Positions 15,600 to 24,922 of a stretch of 64,000 nucleotides of DNA are shown in pieces. The position numbers and the translations under genes were made by a program. Every line of letters begins with the position of its first letter. The stretch's first letter is position 1. This stretch comes from Mycobacterium sp. IS-1264. GTDB taxonomy: Bacteria > Actinomycetota > Actinomycetes > Mycobacteriales > Mycobacteriaceae. The notes under the pieces are model-generated. The model had not been told where the DNA came from and ran no database searches. It saw only the letters and a list, made by a program, of their open reading frames with translations. The stretch covers positions 1 to 64,000 of the forward strand of contig NZ_MBES01000074.1 in the NCBI RefSeq assembly GCF_001954195.1, given 5' to 3'.

Positions 15600-17918
15600 G
15601 TGAGGTTGCACCGTCCGGCGTCCGGCGACATCCCCGCCGACTACGACGAACACGCGGTGACCGTCGCGCCCCCCAAACGGGAGGCGGCGGGCATGCGGGC
15701 GGTGCTGGTCTCGCTGCAGCGGGGGCTCGAGCAGATGGGCGCGCTGCGCACCGCGGCGGCCCTGGCGCGGCTCAATCAGCGCAACGGTTTCGACTGTCCC
15801 GGCTGCGCATGGCCGGAGGAGCCGGGCGGGCGCAAGCTGGCCGAGTTTTGCGAGAACGGCGCCAAGGCCGTCGCCGAAGAGGCGACCAAGCGCACCGTCA
15901 CGCCGGAGTTTTTCGCGCGACACTCGGTGGCGGAGCTGTCGGCCAAGCCCGAGTATTGGCTGTCCCAGCAGGGACGCCTCACCCAGCCCATGGTGCTGCG
16001 GCCCGGGGACGATCACTACCGGCCGATCGGCTGGGACGACGCGTATGAGTTGATCGTCGAACGGCTCCAGGCGCTGGAGGATCCCGACCAAGCGGTGTTC
16101 TACACGTCGGGCCGCACCAGCAACGAAGCGGCCTTCTGCTACCAGCTGCTGGTCCGCTGTTTCGGCACGAACAACCTGCCCGACTGCTCCAACATGTGCC
16201 ACGAGTCCTCGGGTTCGGCGCTGACCGAGTCGATCGGCATCGGGAAGGGATCGGTCACCGTCGACGACGTCGAGCAGGCCGACCTGATCGTCATCGCCGG
16301 ACAAAACCCCGGCACCAATCACCCGCGGATGCTCTCGGTGCTGGAGAAGGCAAAGGCCAACGGCGCCAAGATCATTGCGGTGAACCCGCTGCCCGAGGCC
16401 GGGTTGATCCGGTTCAAGGACCCGCAGAAGGTGAACGGGCTGGTGGGGCAAGGCGTCCCGATCGCCGACGAATTCGTGCAGATCCGACTCGGCGGCGACA
16501 TGGCGTTGTTCGCTGGTCTGGGCAGGTTGTTGCTCGAGGCCGACGACCGCGCCCCGGGAACCGTCATCGACCGTGCTTTTGTCGACGCGCACTGCGCGGG
16601 ATTCGACGAGTACCGGCGCCGGACGCTGGAAATCGACTTCGACACCGTGCTCGCCGCCAGCGGCATGGAGAGGGAGCAGCTCGACCGCGTGGCCGAGATG
16701 CTGATGGCGTCGCGGCGGACGGTCGTGTGCTGGGCCATGGGCCTGACCCAGCACACCCACGCCGTGGCCACCATCGCCGAGATCACCAATCTGCTGCTGC
16801 TGCGCGGCATGATCGGCAAGCCGGGTGCCGGAGTGTGCCCGGTGCGCGGGCATTCCAACGTGCAGGGCGACCGCACGATGGGCATTTGGGAGAAGATGCC
16901 CGAGCAGTTCCTGGCCGCCCTGGACCGCGAATTCGGCATTAGCAGCCCGCGCAAGCACGGGTACGACACCGTCGCCGCGATCCGCGCGATGCGCGACGGG
17001 CGGGCCCGGGTGTTCGTGGGCATGGGCGGCAACTTCGCGTCGGCCACCCCCGACACCGCCGTCACCGAGGCGGCCCTACGCAGTTGCGCTCTGACGGTGC
17101 AGATTTCGACCAAACTCAATCGCAGCCACCTGGTGCACGGCAGCACCGCGCTGATCCTGCCGACGCTCGGCCGCACCGACCGTGACATCCGCGGAGGACG
17201 GAAACAGGTTGTCTCGGTTGAGGATTCGATGTCGATGGTGCACCTGTCCCGTGGCAGCCTGCACCCGCCGAGCGACCAGGTGCGCAGCGAGGTGGAAATC
17301 ATCTGCCAGTTGGCCCGCAGGCTGCTCGGCGCGGCGCATCCGGTGCCGTGGGAGCGGTTCGCGGCCGACTACGACACCATCCGCGACGCGATCGCCGCCG
17401 TGGTCCCCGGCTGCGCCGACTACAACCGCAAGGTGCGCCAGCCCGACGGATTCCAGCTGCCGCACCCGCCCCGCGATGCTCGCGAATTCCGCACCAGCAC
17501 AGGCAAAGCCAACTTCGCCGCGGACCCGTTGCAGTGGGTGCCGGTGCCCCAGGGCCGACTGGTGCTGCAGACGCTGCGCAGCCACGACCAGTACAACACC
17601 ACGATCTACGGGCTCGACGACCGTTACCGCGGCGTGAAGGGGGGCCGTCGCGTGGTGTTCGTCAATCCCTTGGATATCTCGGCGTTGGGCCTGGAGGAGG
17701 GGCAGCGCGTCGACCTGGTGTCGGAGTGGACCTCCGGCGATCAGTTACAGGAGCGGCGCGCGAAGGATTTTCTGGTGGTGGGCTATTCGACCCCGGTCGG
17801 CAACGCCGCGTCGTACTACCCGGAGACCAACGCGTTGGTTCCGCTGGATCACACCGCGGCCAAGTCGAACACCCCGGTGTCCAAGGCGATCATCGTCCGG
17901 TTGGAGCCGGCGACGTAG
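15600..17918 (+). CDS. fdhF: FdhF/YdeP-family molybdopterin oxidoreductase
   Basis: The 772-residue protein belongs to the bis-MGD oxidoreductase superfamily, in the FdhF/YdeP branch. CPGC near residue 62 is the only early Cys pair, so a complete N-terminal [4Fe-4S] CxxCxxxC set is not evident. NMCHESSGSAL near residue 200 holds the likely Mo-ligand Cys, not selenocysteine. GQNPGTNHPRML, VRGHSNVQGDRTMG and the C-terminal SKAIIVRLEP are cofactor-binding segments. It is annotated as formate dehydrogenase in mycobacteria, but the substrate is not proven. Coupled to fdhD. Confidence 0.9.
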   Translation: MRLHRPASGDIPADYDEHAVTVAPPKREAAGMRAVLVSLQRGLEQMGALRTAAALARLNQRNGFDCPGCAWPEEPGGRKLAEFCENGAKAVAEEATKRTVTPEFFARHSVAELSAKPEYWLSQQGRLTQPMVLRPGDDHYRPIGWDDAYELIVERLQALEDPDQAVFYTSGRTSNEAAFCYQLLVRCFGTNNLPDCSNMCHESSGSALTESIGIGKGSVTVDDVEQADLIVIAGQNPGTNHPRMLSVLEKAKANGAKIIAVNPLPEAGLIRFKDPQKVNGLVGQGVPIADEFVQIRLGGDMALFAGLGRLLLEADDRAPGTVIDRAFVDAHCAGFDEYRRRTLEIDFDTVLAASGMEREQLDRVAEMLMASRRTVVCWAMGLTQHTHAVATIAEITNLLLLRGMIGKPGAGVCPVRGHSNVQGDRTMGIWEKMPEQFLAALDREFGISSPRKHGYDTVAAIRAMRDGRARVFVGMGGNFASATPDTAVTEAALRSCALTVQISTKLNRSHLVHGSTALILPTLGRTDRDIRGGRKQVVSVEDSMSMVHLSRGSLHPPSDQVRSEVEIICQLARRLLGAAHPVPWERFAADYDTIRDAIAAVVPGCADYNRKVRQPDGFQLPHPPRDAREFRTSTGKANFAADPLQWVPVPQGRLVLQTLRSHDQYNTTIYGLDDRYRGVKGGRRVVFVNPLDISALGLEEGQRVDLVSEWTSGDQLQERRAKDFLVVGYSTPVGNAASYYPETNALVPLDHTAAKSNTPVSKAIIVRLEPAT

Positions 17919-18733
17919 TGGGGCACGTCACCGCGCGGCGGCGGGTCAGGCATCTCAGCGCCGATCGGGCGACCACCCGGCCGGAAACCCTCGCCGTCGA
18001 GGAGCCGTTGGAGATCCGCGTCAACGGCGCCCCGGTGACCGTGACGATGCGCACGCCCGGCTCGGATATCGAACTCGCGCAAGGCTTTCTGCTCACCGAG
18101 GGAATCATCGGGCGCCGCGAGGACGTGGTGACCATTCGCTACTGCGGTGGGCATGACGACGAAAACACCTACAACGTTCTGGACGTCACGTTGGCCCCCG
18201 GCGTCGCGCCACCCGACCTCGACGTCACCCGTAACTTCTACACCACGTCGTCGTGCGGGGTCTGCGGAAAGGCATCGCTGGAAGCGGTGCGGGTGATGGG
18301 CCGGTTTTCCCCCGGCTCGGATCCGGCGAGCGTGGCCGCGGCCACGCTCAAGGCGATGCCGGACCAACTCCGCTCCGCGCAAAAGGTTTTCGCGAGCACC
18401 GGGGGGCTGCACGCCGCGGCGTTGTTCGGTGTGGACGGCGCCATGCTGGCCGTGCGCGAGGACATCGGCAGGCACAACGCGGTCGACAAGGTCATCGGCT
18501 GGGCGCTCGAGCACGACCGGGTACCGCTGAGCGCGACGGTGCTGCTGGTCAGCGGGCGGGCGTCGTTCGAGTTGACGCAAAAGGCCGTGATGGCAGCGAT
18601 TCCCGTGCTCGCCGCGGTGTCGGCGCCGTCATCGCTGGCGGTCTCGCTGGCCGAGGAGTCCGGCCTCACGCTGGTGGCGTTCCTGCGGCAGGACTCGATG
18701 AATGTCTACACCCGGGCCGACCGGATCACCTGA
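17918..18733 (+). CDS. fdhD: Formate dehydrogenase accessory sulfurtransferase FdhD
   Basis: The 271-residue protein passes sulfur to the molybdenum cofactor of FdhF. SSCGVCGKASLEAV contains the CxxC sulfur-relay pair. LAVEEPLEIRVNG at the N-terminus and DIGRHNAVDKVIG in the C-terminal half are family landmarks. Its GTG shares one base with the fdhF stop (TAGTG), indicating translational coupling. Confidence 0.96.
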   Translation: MGHVTARRRVRHLSADRATTRPETLAVEEPLEIRVNGAPVTVTMRTPGSDIELAQGFLLTEGIIGRREDVVTIRYCGGHDDENTYNVLDVTLAPGVAPPDLDVTRNFYTTSSCGVCGKASLEAVRVMGRFSPGSDPASVAAATLKAMPDQLRSAQKVFASTGGLHAAALFGVDGAMLAVREDIGRHNAVDKVIGWALEHDRVPLSATVLLVSGRASFELTQKAVMAAIPVLAAVSAPSSLAVSLAEESGLTLVAFLRQDSMNVYTRADRIT

Positions 18734-18739
18734 GACCGC

Positions 18740-18766
18740 CTGGGGATAGACCGGGGACTGGGGATA
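18740..18766. repeat. Two CTGGGGATA copies
   Basis: CTGGGGATA occurs at 18740-18748 and 18758-18766 in the 94-bp gap before the yraN-yifB-dprA set. It is one base from a DnaA-box core (TGTGGATA). The spacing of 18 bp may be chance. Confidence 0.3.
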
Positions 18767-18827
18767 ACCGCGCGTTTCGGCGGGCCCTCGGTCGTGTCAT
18801 GTCGGAGCCGCCGGGCAGGTTGGCCGC

Positions 18828-19205
18828 ATGACGACCGAAACGACTCTGACCCGCGCCCAGCTGGGAGCTATGGGCGAAGCGCTCGCCGTGGATCATCTGG
18901 CGGGGATGGGATTGCGGATCCTGGCCCGCAACTGGCGTTGCCGCTACGGCGAACTCGACGTGATCGCGTGCGACGATGCCACCCGAACGCTGGTGTTCGT
19001 CGAAGTCAAAACCCGGACCGGCGACGGCTACGGCGGCCTGGCCTATGCGGTCACCGAGCGGAAGGCCCGGCGGCTGCGGCGGCTGGCGGGGCTGTGGCTG
19101 GCCGGCCAGGGTGAGCGCTGGGCGGCGCTGCGCATCGACGTGATCGGCGTGCGGGTCGGGCGCCGCCGCACCCCGGAGATCACCCACCTGCAGGGAATCG
19201 GCTGA
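18828..19205 (+). CDS. YraN family (UPF0102) endonuclease-like protein
   Basis: The 125-residue protein has the restriction-endonuclease-like fold: LGAMGEALAVDHLAGMGLRILARNWRC, then GELDVIACDD and LVFVEVKTRTG, which give the ExD...ExK metal site. Function is unproven, although it is linked to DNA uptake and repair because it travels with yifB (comM) and dprA. The stop overlaps the yifB ATG (TGATG). Confidence 0.92.
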   Translation: MTTETTLTRAQLGAMGEALAVDHLAGMGLRILARNWRCRYGELDVIACDDATRTLVFVEVKTRTGDGYGGLAYAVTERKARRLRRLAGLWLAGQGERWAALRIDVIGVRVGRRRTPEITHLQGIG

Positions 19206-20716
19206 TGGCGCTGGGGCGGGCGTTCTCGGTCGCGGTGCGCGGATTGGACGGCACCACAGTCGAAATCGAGGCCGACATCTCCTCCGGCCTGCCGGGCGTG
19301 TACCTGGTCGGGCTGCCCGACGCCGCCCTGCAGGAGTCGCGCGACCGGGTCCGGGCGGCGGTCACCAATTGCGGCAATGAATGGCCCCAGTCCCGGCTCA
19401 CGCTGGCGCTGTCACCTGCGACGCTGCCGAAGATGGGATCGGTCTACGACATCGCGCTGGCGGCCGCGGTGCTGTCCGCGCAGCGCAAGCACCCGTGGGA
19501 GCGGCTGGAGAAGACGGTGCTGCTCGGTGAGCTGTCGCTGGACGGCCGGGTGCGCCCGGTGCGCGGGGTGCTGCCCGCCGTGCTGGCGGCCAAACGCGAC
19601 GGCTGGCCGGCGGTCGTCGTCCCGGTGGACAACCTGGCCGAGGCCAGCCTGGTCGACGGGATCGACGTTTGGGGCGTGCGCACGCTGCGGCAACTGCAGG
19701 GCTGGCTCGGCGGCTCCGGCGGCCTGGACCCCAGGATCAGCGCCGGGACCACGGACCCGGAGCCCACGGCGGATCTGGCCGACGTGATCGGACAGGCGCA
19801 GGCGCGGTTCGCGGTGGAAGTCGCGGCCGCCGGTGCGCATCACCTCATGCTGACCGGGCCGCCAGGCGTGGGCAAAACGATGCTGGCGCAACGGCTTCCG
19901 GGACTGTTGCCGCCGCTGTCGGACGATGAGTCCCTGGAGGTCACCGCGATTCACTCGGTGGCCGGGCTGCTGACGGCGGATACCCCGTTGATCACCCGGC
20001 CCCCTTTCGTGGCGCCGCACCACAGCTCGACGGTCGCGGCGCTGGTCGGCGGGGGTTCGGGGATGGCCCGCCCCGGCGCGGTCAGCCGGGCGCATCGCGG
20101 GGTGTTGTTCCTGGACGAATGCGCCGAAATCAGCGTCAGCGCGCTCGAAGCGCTGCGAACACCGTTGGAGGACGGGGAGATTCGCCTCGCACGCCGCGAC
20201 GGGGTGGCGTGTTATCCCGCCCGCTTCCAGCTGGTGTTGGCCGCCAACCCGTGTCCGTGCGCGCCGGCCGATCCGCAGGACTGCATCTGCGCTGCCGCGG
20301 CCAAGCGGCGCTATCTGGGCAAGCTGTCCGGGCCGCTGCTGGACCGCGTCGACCTGCGGGTGCAGATGCACGCGGTGCGCGCCGGGGCGATCTCGGTCAC
20401 CGACGGCGAATCGACGGCGCAGGTTCGCCGGCGGGTCGCAGCGGCGCGCGACGCGGCCGCCGAGCGCTGGCGCCCACACGGATTCCGCACCAACGCCGAA
20501 GTCAGCGGGACGCTGTTGCGGCGAAAGTTTCGCCCCGGCAACGCCGCGATGGACCCGCTGAAGACGGCGCTCGATCGTGGGCTGCTTTCCATCCGCGGCC
20601 TGGATCGCACCCTGCGCGTGGCGTGGAGCCTGGCCGACTTGGCCGGCCGCAGCTCGCCCGGGCTCGACGAAGTCGCCGCCGCGCTGAGTTTTCGGCAACC
20701 GGGGATGCAGCGATGA
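19205..20716 (+). CDS. YifB/ComM-like Mg-chelatase-family AAA+ ATPase
   Basis: The 503-residue protein has an N-terminal Lon-protease-like ChlI domain (about 20-140), an AAA+ domain with Walker A GPPGVGKTMLAQRL (about 220) and Walker B GVLFLDECAE, a four-Cys insert CPCAPADPQDCIC that may bind zinc, and a C-terminal Mg_chelatase_C domain. Homologues such as ComM are branch-migration helicases in natural transformation. It overlaps yraN and dprA, so it belongs to a transformation-type module. Confidence 0.94.
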   Translation: MALGRAFSVAVRGLDGTTVEIEADISSGLPGVYLVGLPDAALQESRDRVRAAVTNCGNEWPQSRLTLALSPATLPKMGSVYDIALAAAVLSAQRKHPWERLEKTVLLGELSLDGRVRPVRGVLPAVLAAKRDGWPAVVVPVDNLAEASLVDGIDVWGVRTLRQLQGWLGGSGGLDPRISAGTTDPEPTADLADVIGQAQARFAVEVAAAGAHHLMLTGPPGVGKTMLAQRLPGLLPPLSDDESLEVTAIHSVAGLLTADTPLITRPPFVAPHHSSTVAALVGGGSGMARPGAVSRAHRGVLFLDECAEISVSALEALRTPLEDGEIRLARRDGVACYPARFQLVLAANPCPCAPADPQDCICAAAAKRRYLGKLSGPLLDRVDLRVQMHAVRAGAISVTDGESTAQVRRRVAAARDAAAERWRPHGFRTNAEVSGTLLRRKFRPGNAAMDPLKTALDRGLLSIRGLDRTLRVAWSLADLAGRSSPGLDEVAAALSFRQPGMQR

Positions 20717-21864
20717 CCGATCCGGTGTTGTCCGCGTGGGCTTACCTGTCGCGGGTGGCTGAGCCGCCCTGTCCGGAACTGGCCGCATTGGTGCGATGCG
20801 TGGGCCCGCAGGAGGCGGCCGACCGGGTCCGACGCGGCCTGGTCAACGACGACCTGGCGCGCCACACCGAGGCCAGGCGCGAAATAGACCTGGCCACAGG
20901 CGATCTCGAGCTGCTCGCGCGTCGCGGCGGACGATTGATCACGCCCGATGACGACGAGTGGCCGCTCGCGTTGGCGGCGTTCGGCGGCGCCGGCGCTCGT
21001 CCGCGCGGCGGGCCGCCAATGGTGTTGTGGGCGCTTGGTCCTGCGCGTCTGGATGAGGTGGCGTGCCGGGCGGCCGCCGTGGTCGGAACCCGAGCCTCGA
21101 GTACGTATGGCGAACACGTGGCGGGGGATTTGGCGGCCGGGCTGGTCGAGCGGGACGTCGCCGTCGTCTCGGGAGGGGCCTACGGCATCGACGGTGCGGC
21201 GCACCGCGCGGCGCTGGCGGCCGACGGCATCACCGTGGCGGTGCTGGCCGGCGGGCTCGACGTTCCTTATCCCGCTGGGCATTCGGCGTTACTGCATCGC
21301 ATCGGTCAGCACGGGCTGCTGTTCACCGAGTACCCGCCGGGTGTGCGCCCGGCCCGTTACCGGTTCCTGACCCGCAACCGTCTGGTGGCCGCCGTCGCCG
21401 GCGCGGTGGTGGTGGTCGAAGCGGGCCTGCGCAGTGGCGCCGCGAACACCGCCGCCTGGGCGCGGGCGCTGGGACGGGTGGTGGCCGCCGTGCCAGGGCC
21501 CGTCACGTCGTCGGCGTCGGCCGGATGCCATGCGCTGCTGCGCAACGGCGCGGAACTGGTCACCCGGGCCGACGACATCGTCGAACTGGTTGGTCGCATC
21601 GGTGAGTTGGCATCCGAGGAGCCGCGGCCCACCACGGCGCTGGACGGGCTGGGCGAGGCCGAGCGTCAGGTATACGACGCACTACCGGGCCGCGGCGTCG
21701 TCACGGTCGACGAGATCGCCGTGGCGGCCGGACTGGCGCCCCAGCAGGTGCTCGGGCCGCTCGCGATGCTCGAGGTGGCCGGCTTCGCCGAGCGCCGCGA
21801 GGGACGGTGGCGCATCGTCCGCGCCGGTGGCGGCCAGGCCGCGATGACGACGCGACTCGTATAG
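20713..21864 (+). CDS. dprA: DNA-processing protein DprA
   Basis: The 383-residue protein has the DprA Rossmann core: VVGTRASSTYGEHVAGDLAAGL, VVSGGAYGIDGAAHRAAL, LAGGLDVPYPAGHSALL, TRNRLVAAVAGAVVVVEA and SGAANTAAWA. A C-terminal winged helix (about 310-380) is present. DprA loads RecA on incoming single-stranded DNA in competent bacteria; its role in mycobacteria is unsettled. ATGA overlap with yifB. Confidence 0.95.
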   Translation: MTDPVLSAWAYLSRVAEPPCPELAALVRCVGPQEAADRVRRGLVNDDLARHTEARREIDLATGDLELLARRGGRLITPDDDEWPLALAAFGGAGARPRGGPPMVLWALGPARLDEVACRAAAVVGTRASSTYGEHVAGDLAAGLVERDVAVVSGGAYGIDGAAHRAALAADGITVAVLAGGLDVPYPAGHSALLHRIGQHGLLFTEYPPGVRPARYRFLTRNRLVAAVAGAVVVVEAGLRSGAANTAAWARALGRVVAAVPGPVTSSASAGCHALLRNGAELVTRADDIVELVGRIGELASEEPRPTTALDGLGEAERQVYDALPGRGVVTVDEIAVAAGLAPQQVLGPLAMLEVAGFAERREGRWRIVRAGGGQAAMTTRLV

Positions 21865-21896
21865 TCGACGAGGGTCGGGTCTGAACAGGAGGATAA

Positions 21897-22757
21897 GTGG
21901 CGGGTCGGCCTCTGCAGAGCTTCGAAGTCGTCGGTACCAAGCAACTCACCCGGCACATGGTGCGGGTGGTGCTGGGCAGCAGGTCTTTCGAGACCTTCGT
22001 TCCCAGCAAGTTCACCGACTCGTACGTCAAGATGGCGTTCGTCGCAGACGATGTCGACGTGGCCCCGCTGCCGCAGCCGTTGACGCTGGACAGTTTTGCC
22101 GACCTGCCGCCGGAGAAAAGGCCTTCGGTACGGACCATGACCGTTCGCCAGGTCGACCCCGCGGCCCGCGAGATCACCATCGACATCGTGGTGCACGGCG
22201 AACACGGGGTCGCGGGCCCGTGGGCGGCCGCGGCCCAGCCCGGCCAGCCGATCTACCTGATGGGTCCCGGCGGCGCCTACACCCCCGACCCCGCCGCCGA
22301 TTGGCATCTGCTGGCCGGCGACGAGTCCGCGCTGCCCGCCATCGCCGCCGCCCTAGAAGCGTTGCCCGCCAATGCGGTTGGCAAGGCCTTCATTGAGGTA
22401 GCCGGCCAGGAGGACGAAATCCCTTTGACCGCACCGGATTCCGTTGAAGTCAGTTGGGTCTATCGCGGCGGGCGCGCCGACCTGGTTCCCGAGGACCGCG
22501 CCGGCGATCACGCGCCGCTGATCGAGGCGGTCACCACCACCCCATGGCTGCCCGGGCAGGTGCACGTATTCGTCCACGGCGAGGCCCAGACGGTGATGCA
22601 CAACCTGCGTCCCTACATCCGCAAAGAGCGCGGCGTCGACGCGGCGTGGGCGTCATCGATCTCCGGCTATTGGCGGCGCGGCCGCACCGAAGAGACGTTC
22701 CGGCAATGGAAGAAGGAACTGGCCGAGACTGAGGCCGGGGGAGAGGCCGGGGCTTAG
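21897..22757 (+). CDS. Siderophore-interacting protein (ViuB-like ferric reductase)
   Basis: The 286-residue protein has a siderophore-interacting FAD-binding domain (about 10-125, with RPSVRTMTVRQVDP as the flavin motif) and a C-terminal SIP domain (WHLLAGDESALPAIAAAL; VFVHGEAQTVMHNLRPYIR). It reduces and releases iron from ferri-siderophores in the cytosol. GTG 21897 follows CAGGAGGAT. No IdeR-type box was seen upstream. Corresponds by position to viuB of M. tuberculosis. Confidence 0.92.
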   Translation: MAGRPLQSFEVVGTKQLTRHMVRVVLGSRSFETFVPSKFTDSYVKMAFVADDVDVAPLPQPLTLDSFADLPPEKRPSVRTMTVRQVDPAAREITIDIVVHGEHGVAGPWAAAAQPGQPIYLMGPGGAYTPDPAADWHLLAGDESALPAIAAALEALPANAVGKAFIEVAGQEDEIPLTAPDSVEVSWVYRGGRADLVPEDRAGDHAPLIEAVTTTPWLPGQVHVFVHGEAQTVMHNLRPYIRKERGVDAAWASSISGYWRRGRTEETFRQWKKELAETEAGGEAGA

Positions 22758-22759
22758 CG

Positions 22760-23932
22760 GTGGCACCGCCACCCCACTTCGGGGACTATCAGAACGAGAT
22801 CTACCTGCAGGGCCTGGCGGGAGTGGCACCGAAGCTGCCGATGGTCTTCGCCGAGCTGGAAGCCAAGGCCGAAAAAGCACTGCCGCCCTCGATCTGGTCC
22901 TACGTGGCTGGCGGGGCCGGCGACGAACGAACCCAGCGCGCCAACTGCGAGGCCTTCGAACGGTGGGGCCTCTACCCGCGCATGTTCGTCGGCGCCGCCC
23001 AGCGCGACCTGTCCGTCGACTTGTTCGGCCTGACCCTGCCCGCCCCGCTGTTCATGGCGCCGATCGGCGTCATCGGGCTGTGCGCCCAGGACGGCCACGG
23101 AGACCTCGCCACCGCACGCGCGGCCGCGGCCACCGGCGTGCCCATGATCGCCTCGACGCTGACCGTCGACCCGATGGAAGACGTCGCCGCCGCCCTCGGC
23201 GACACGCCCGGGTTTTTTCAGCTCTACACACCGACCGACCGCGACGTGGCCGCCAGCCTGGTGCAGCGCGCCGAGGCGGCGGGCTTCAAGGGCATCGTCG
23301 TCACGCTCGACACCTGGGTCACCGGGTGGCGGCCGCGCGACCTCAGCACGTCGAATTTCCCGCAGCTGCGCGGCCACTGCCTGGCCAACTACACCAGCGA
23401 TCCGGTCTTCCGCGCCAGCCTGCAACGGCCGCCGGAGGAGGACCCGCAGGGCGCCGTGCTGCGCTGGATACAGCTCTTCGGAAACGCTTTGACCTGGGAT
23501 GACCTGGCGTGGTTGCGCTCGCTGACCGAGCTGCCGCTGCTCGTGAAGGGCATCTGCCACCCCGACGACGCCCGGCGCGCCCGGGACGGCGGGATCGACG
23601 GCATCTACTGCTCCAATCACGGCGGCCGCCAAGCCAACGGCGGCCTGCCCGCCATCGACTGCCTGCCGGCGGTGGTCGAGGCGGCCGACGGCCTGCCGGT
23701 CCTGTTCGACTCCGGCATCCGCAGCGGCGCCGACGTCATCAAGGCGCTGGCGCTGGGCGCCACCGCGGTGGGCGTCGGCCGCCCGTACGCCTACGGGTTG
23801 GCGCTCGGCGGCGTCGACGGCGTGGTGCACGTGCTGCGCACGCTGCTGGCCGAAGCGGACCTGATCATGGCCGTCGACGGCTATCCCACGCTCAAAGATC
23901 TCACCCCGGACACGCTGCGGCGCGTCGACTAA
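22760..23932 (+). CDS. Lactate 2-monooxygenase-like FMN enzyme
   Basis: The 390-residue TIM-barrel FMN-dependent alpha-hydroxyacid oxidase is colinear with M. smegmatis lactate monooxygenase: DYQNEIYLQGLAGV, SYVAGGAGDE, MAPIGVIGLCAQDGHGD, TLDTWVTGWRPRDLSTSNF, SNHGGRQANGG with active His/Arg, and LFDSGIRSGADVIKALALGA. It would turn L-lactate and oxygen into acetate, CO2 and water. The GTG start is 2 bases after the SIP stop, so they share an operon. By recalled synteny it is inserted between viuB and xerC. Confidence 0.88.
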   Translation: MAPPPHFGDYQNEIYLQGLAGVAPKLPMVFAELEAKAEKALPPSIWSYVAGGAGDERTQRANCEAFERWGLYPRMFVGAAQRDLSVDLFGLTLPAPLFMAPIGVIGLCAQDGHGDLATARAAAATGVPMIASTLTVDPMEDVAAALGDTPGFFQLYTPTDRDVAASLVQRAEAAGFKGIVVTLDTWVTGWRPRDLSTSNFPQLRGHCLANYTSDPVFRASLQRPPEEDPQGAVLRWIQLFGNALTWDDLAWLRSLTELPLLVKGICHPDDARRARDGGIDGIYCSNHGGRQANGGLPAIDCLPAVVEAADGLPVLFDSGIRSGADVIKALALGATAVGVGRPYAYGLALGGVDGVVHVLRTLLAEADLIMAVDGYPTLKDLTPDTLRRVD

Positions 23933-23964
23933 GCGGCGGCGGGCGCGCCTGCGACCGTGGGGGA

Positions 23965-24861
23965 ATGCAGGCGATCCTCGAGGAGTTCGACGAGTACCTT
24001 GCGCTGCAATGCGGTCGCTCGGCGCACACCCGTCGCGCCTACCTGGGCGACGTGCGCTCGTTGTTCGAATTCCTGGACGGACGCGGCATCGGCCTGGACG
24101 GCTTGAGCCTGCCCGTGCTGCGGACGTGGCTGGCCGGGGCGGCCAGCGCCGGCGCCGCCCGCACGACCCTGGCCCGTCGCACCTCGGCGGTCAGGGCGTT
24201 CACCGCATGGGCAACGCGGCGCGGCCTGCTGACCACGGACCCCGGCGCCCGGCTGCAAATGCCCAAGGCGCACCGCACGCTGCCGGCCGTGCTGCGCCAG
24301 GATCAGGCGTTGGACGCCATGGCCGCCGCGAAATCCGGTGCGCAGCAAGGTGATCCGTTGGCGCTGCGGGACCGGCTGATCGTCGAGATGTTGTACGCCA
24401 CCGGTATTCGGGTGAGCGAGTTGTGCGGGCTGGACATCGACGACGTCGACACCGGGCAGCGGTTGGTGCGGGTCCTCGGCAAGGGCAACAAGCAGCGGAC
24501 GGTGCCCTTCGGGGTGCCGGCCGCCGACGCGCTGCGGGCCTGGCTGGATCACGGGCGTCCGGCCCTGCTCACCGCCGAGTCCGGGCCAGCACTGCTGCTC
24601 GGCGCGCGGGGCCGCCGGCTCGACGTGCGCCAGGCCCGCACGGTCGTGCACCAGACCGTCGCCGCGGTCAACGGCGCCCCCGACATGGGGCCGCACGGAC
24701 TGCGCCACAGCGCGGCCACCCACCTGCTCGAAGGCGGGGCCGACCTGCGCGTCGTCCAGGAATTGCTCGGCCATTCCAGCCTGGCGACCACCCAGCTGTA
24801 TACCCACGTCGCGGTGTCCCGGCTGCGAGCGGTGCACGACCAGGCCCACCCGCGGGCCTAG
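23965..24861 (+). CDS. xerC: Tyrosine recombinase XerC
   Basis: The 298-residue protein has an N-terminal SAM-like DNA-binding domain (about 1-95) and a catalytic domain with Arg in YATGIRVSELCG, HGLRHSAATHLL (HxxR), LGHSSLATTQLYTHV (His and nucleophile Tyr). With XerD it resolves chromosome dimers at dif. This is the housekeeping enzyme, not a mobile-element integrase: the size and the position before rpsB are those of XerC. Confidence 0.96.
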   Translation: MQAILEEFDEYLALQCGRSAHTRRAYLGDVRSLFEFLDGRGIGLDGLSLPVLRTWLAGAASAGAARTTLARRTSAVRAFTAWATRRGLLTTDPGARLQMPKAHRTLPAVLRQDQALDAMAAAKSGAQQGDPLALRDRLIVEMLYATGIRVSELCGLDIDDVDTGQRLVRVLGKGNKQRTVPFGVPAADALRAWLDHGRPALLTAESGPALLLGARGRRLDVRQARTVVHQTVAAVNGAPDMGPHGLRHSAATHLLEGGADLRVVQELLGHSSLATTQLYTHVAVSRLRAVHDQAHPRA

Positions 24862-24922
24862 TGTGCACCGACGGCGCCCGGTATGCGTCCAGGGCGCCAC
24901 AGAAGCACACTCGAACGCGCGA

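Noticed and set aside
23965..24861. Tyrosine recombinase as a sign of an integrated element
   Set aside because: Length, motifs and position before rpsB are those of housekeeping XerC; no attachment repeats or phage genes are nearby.
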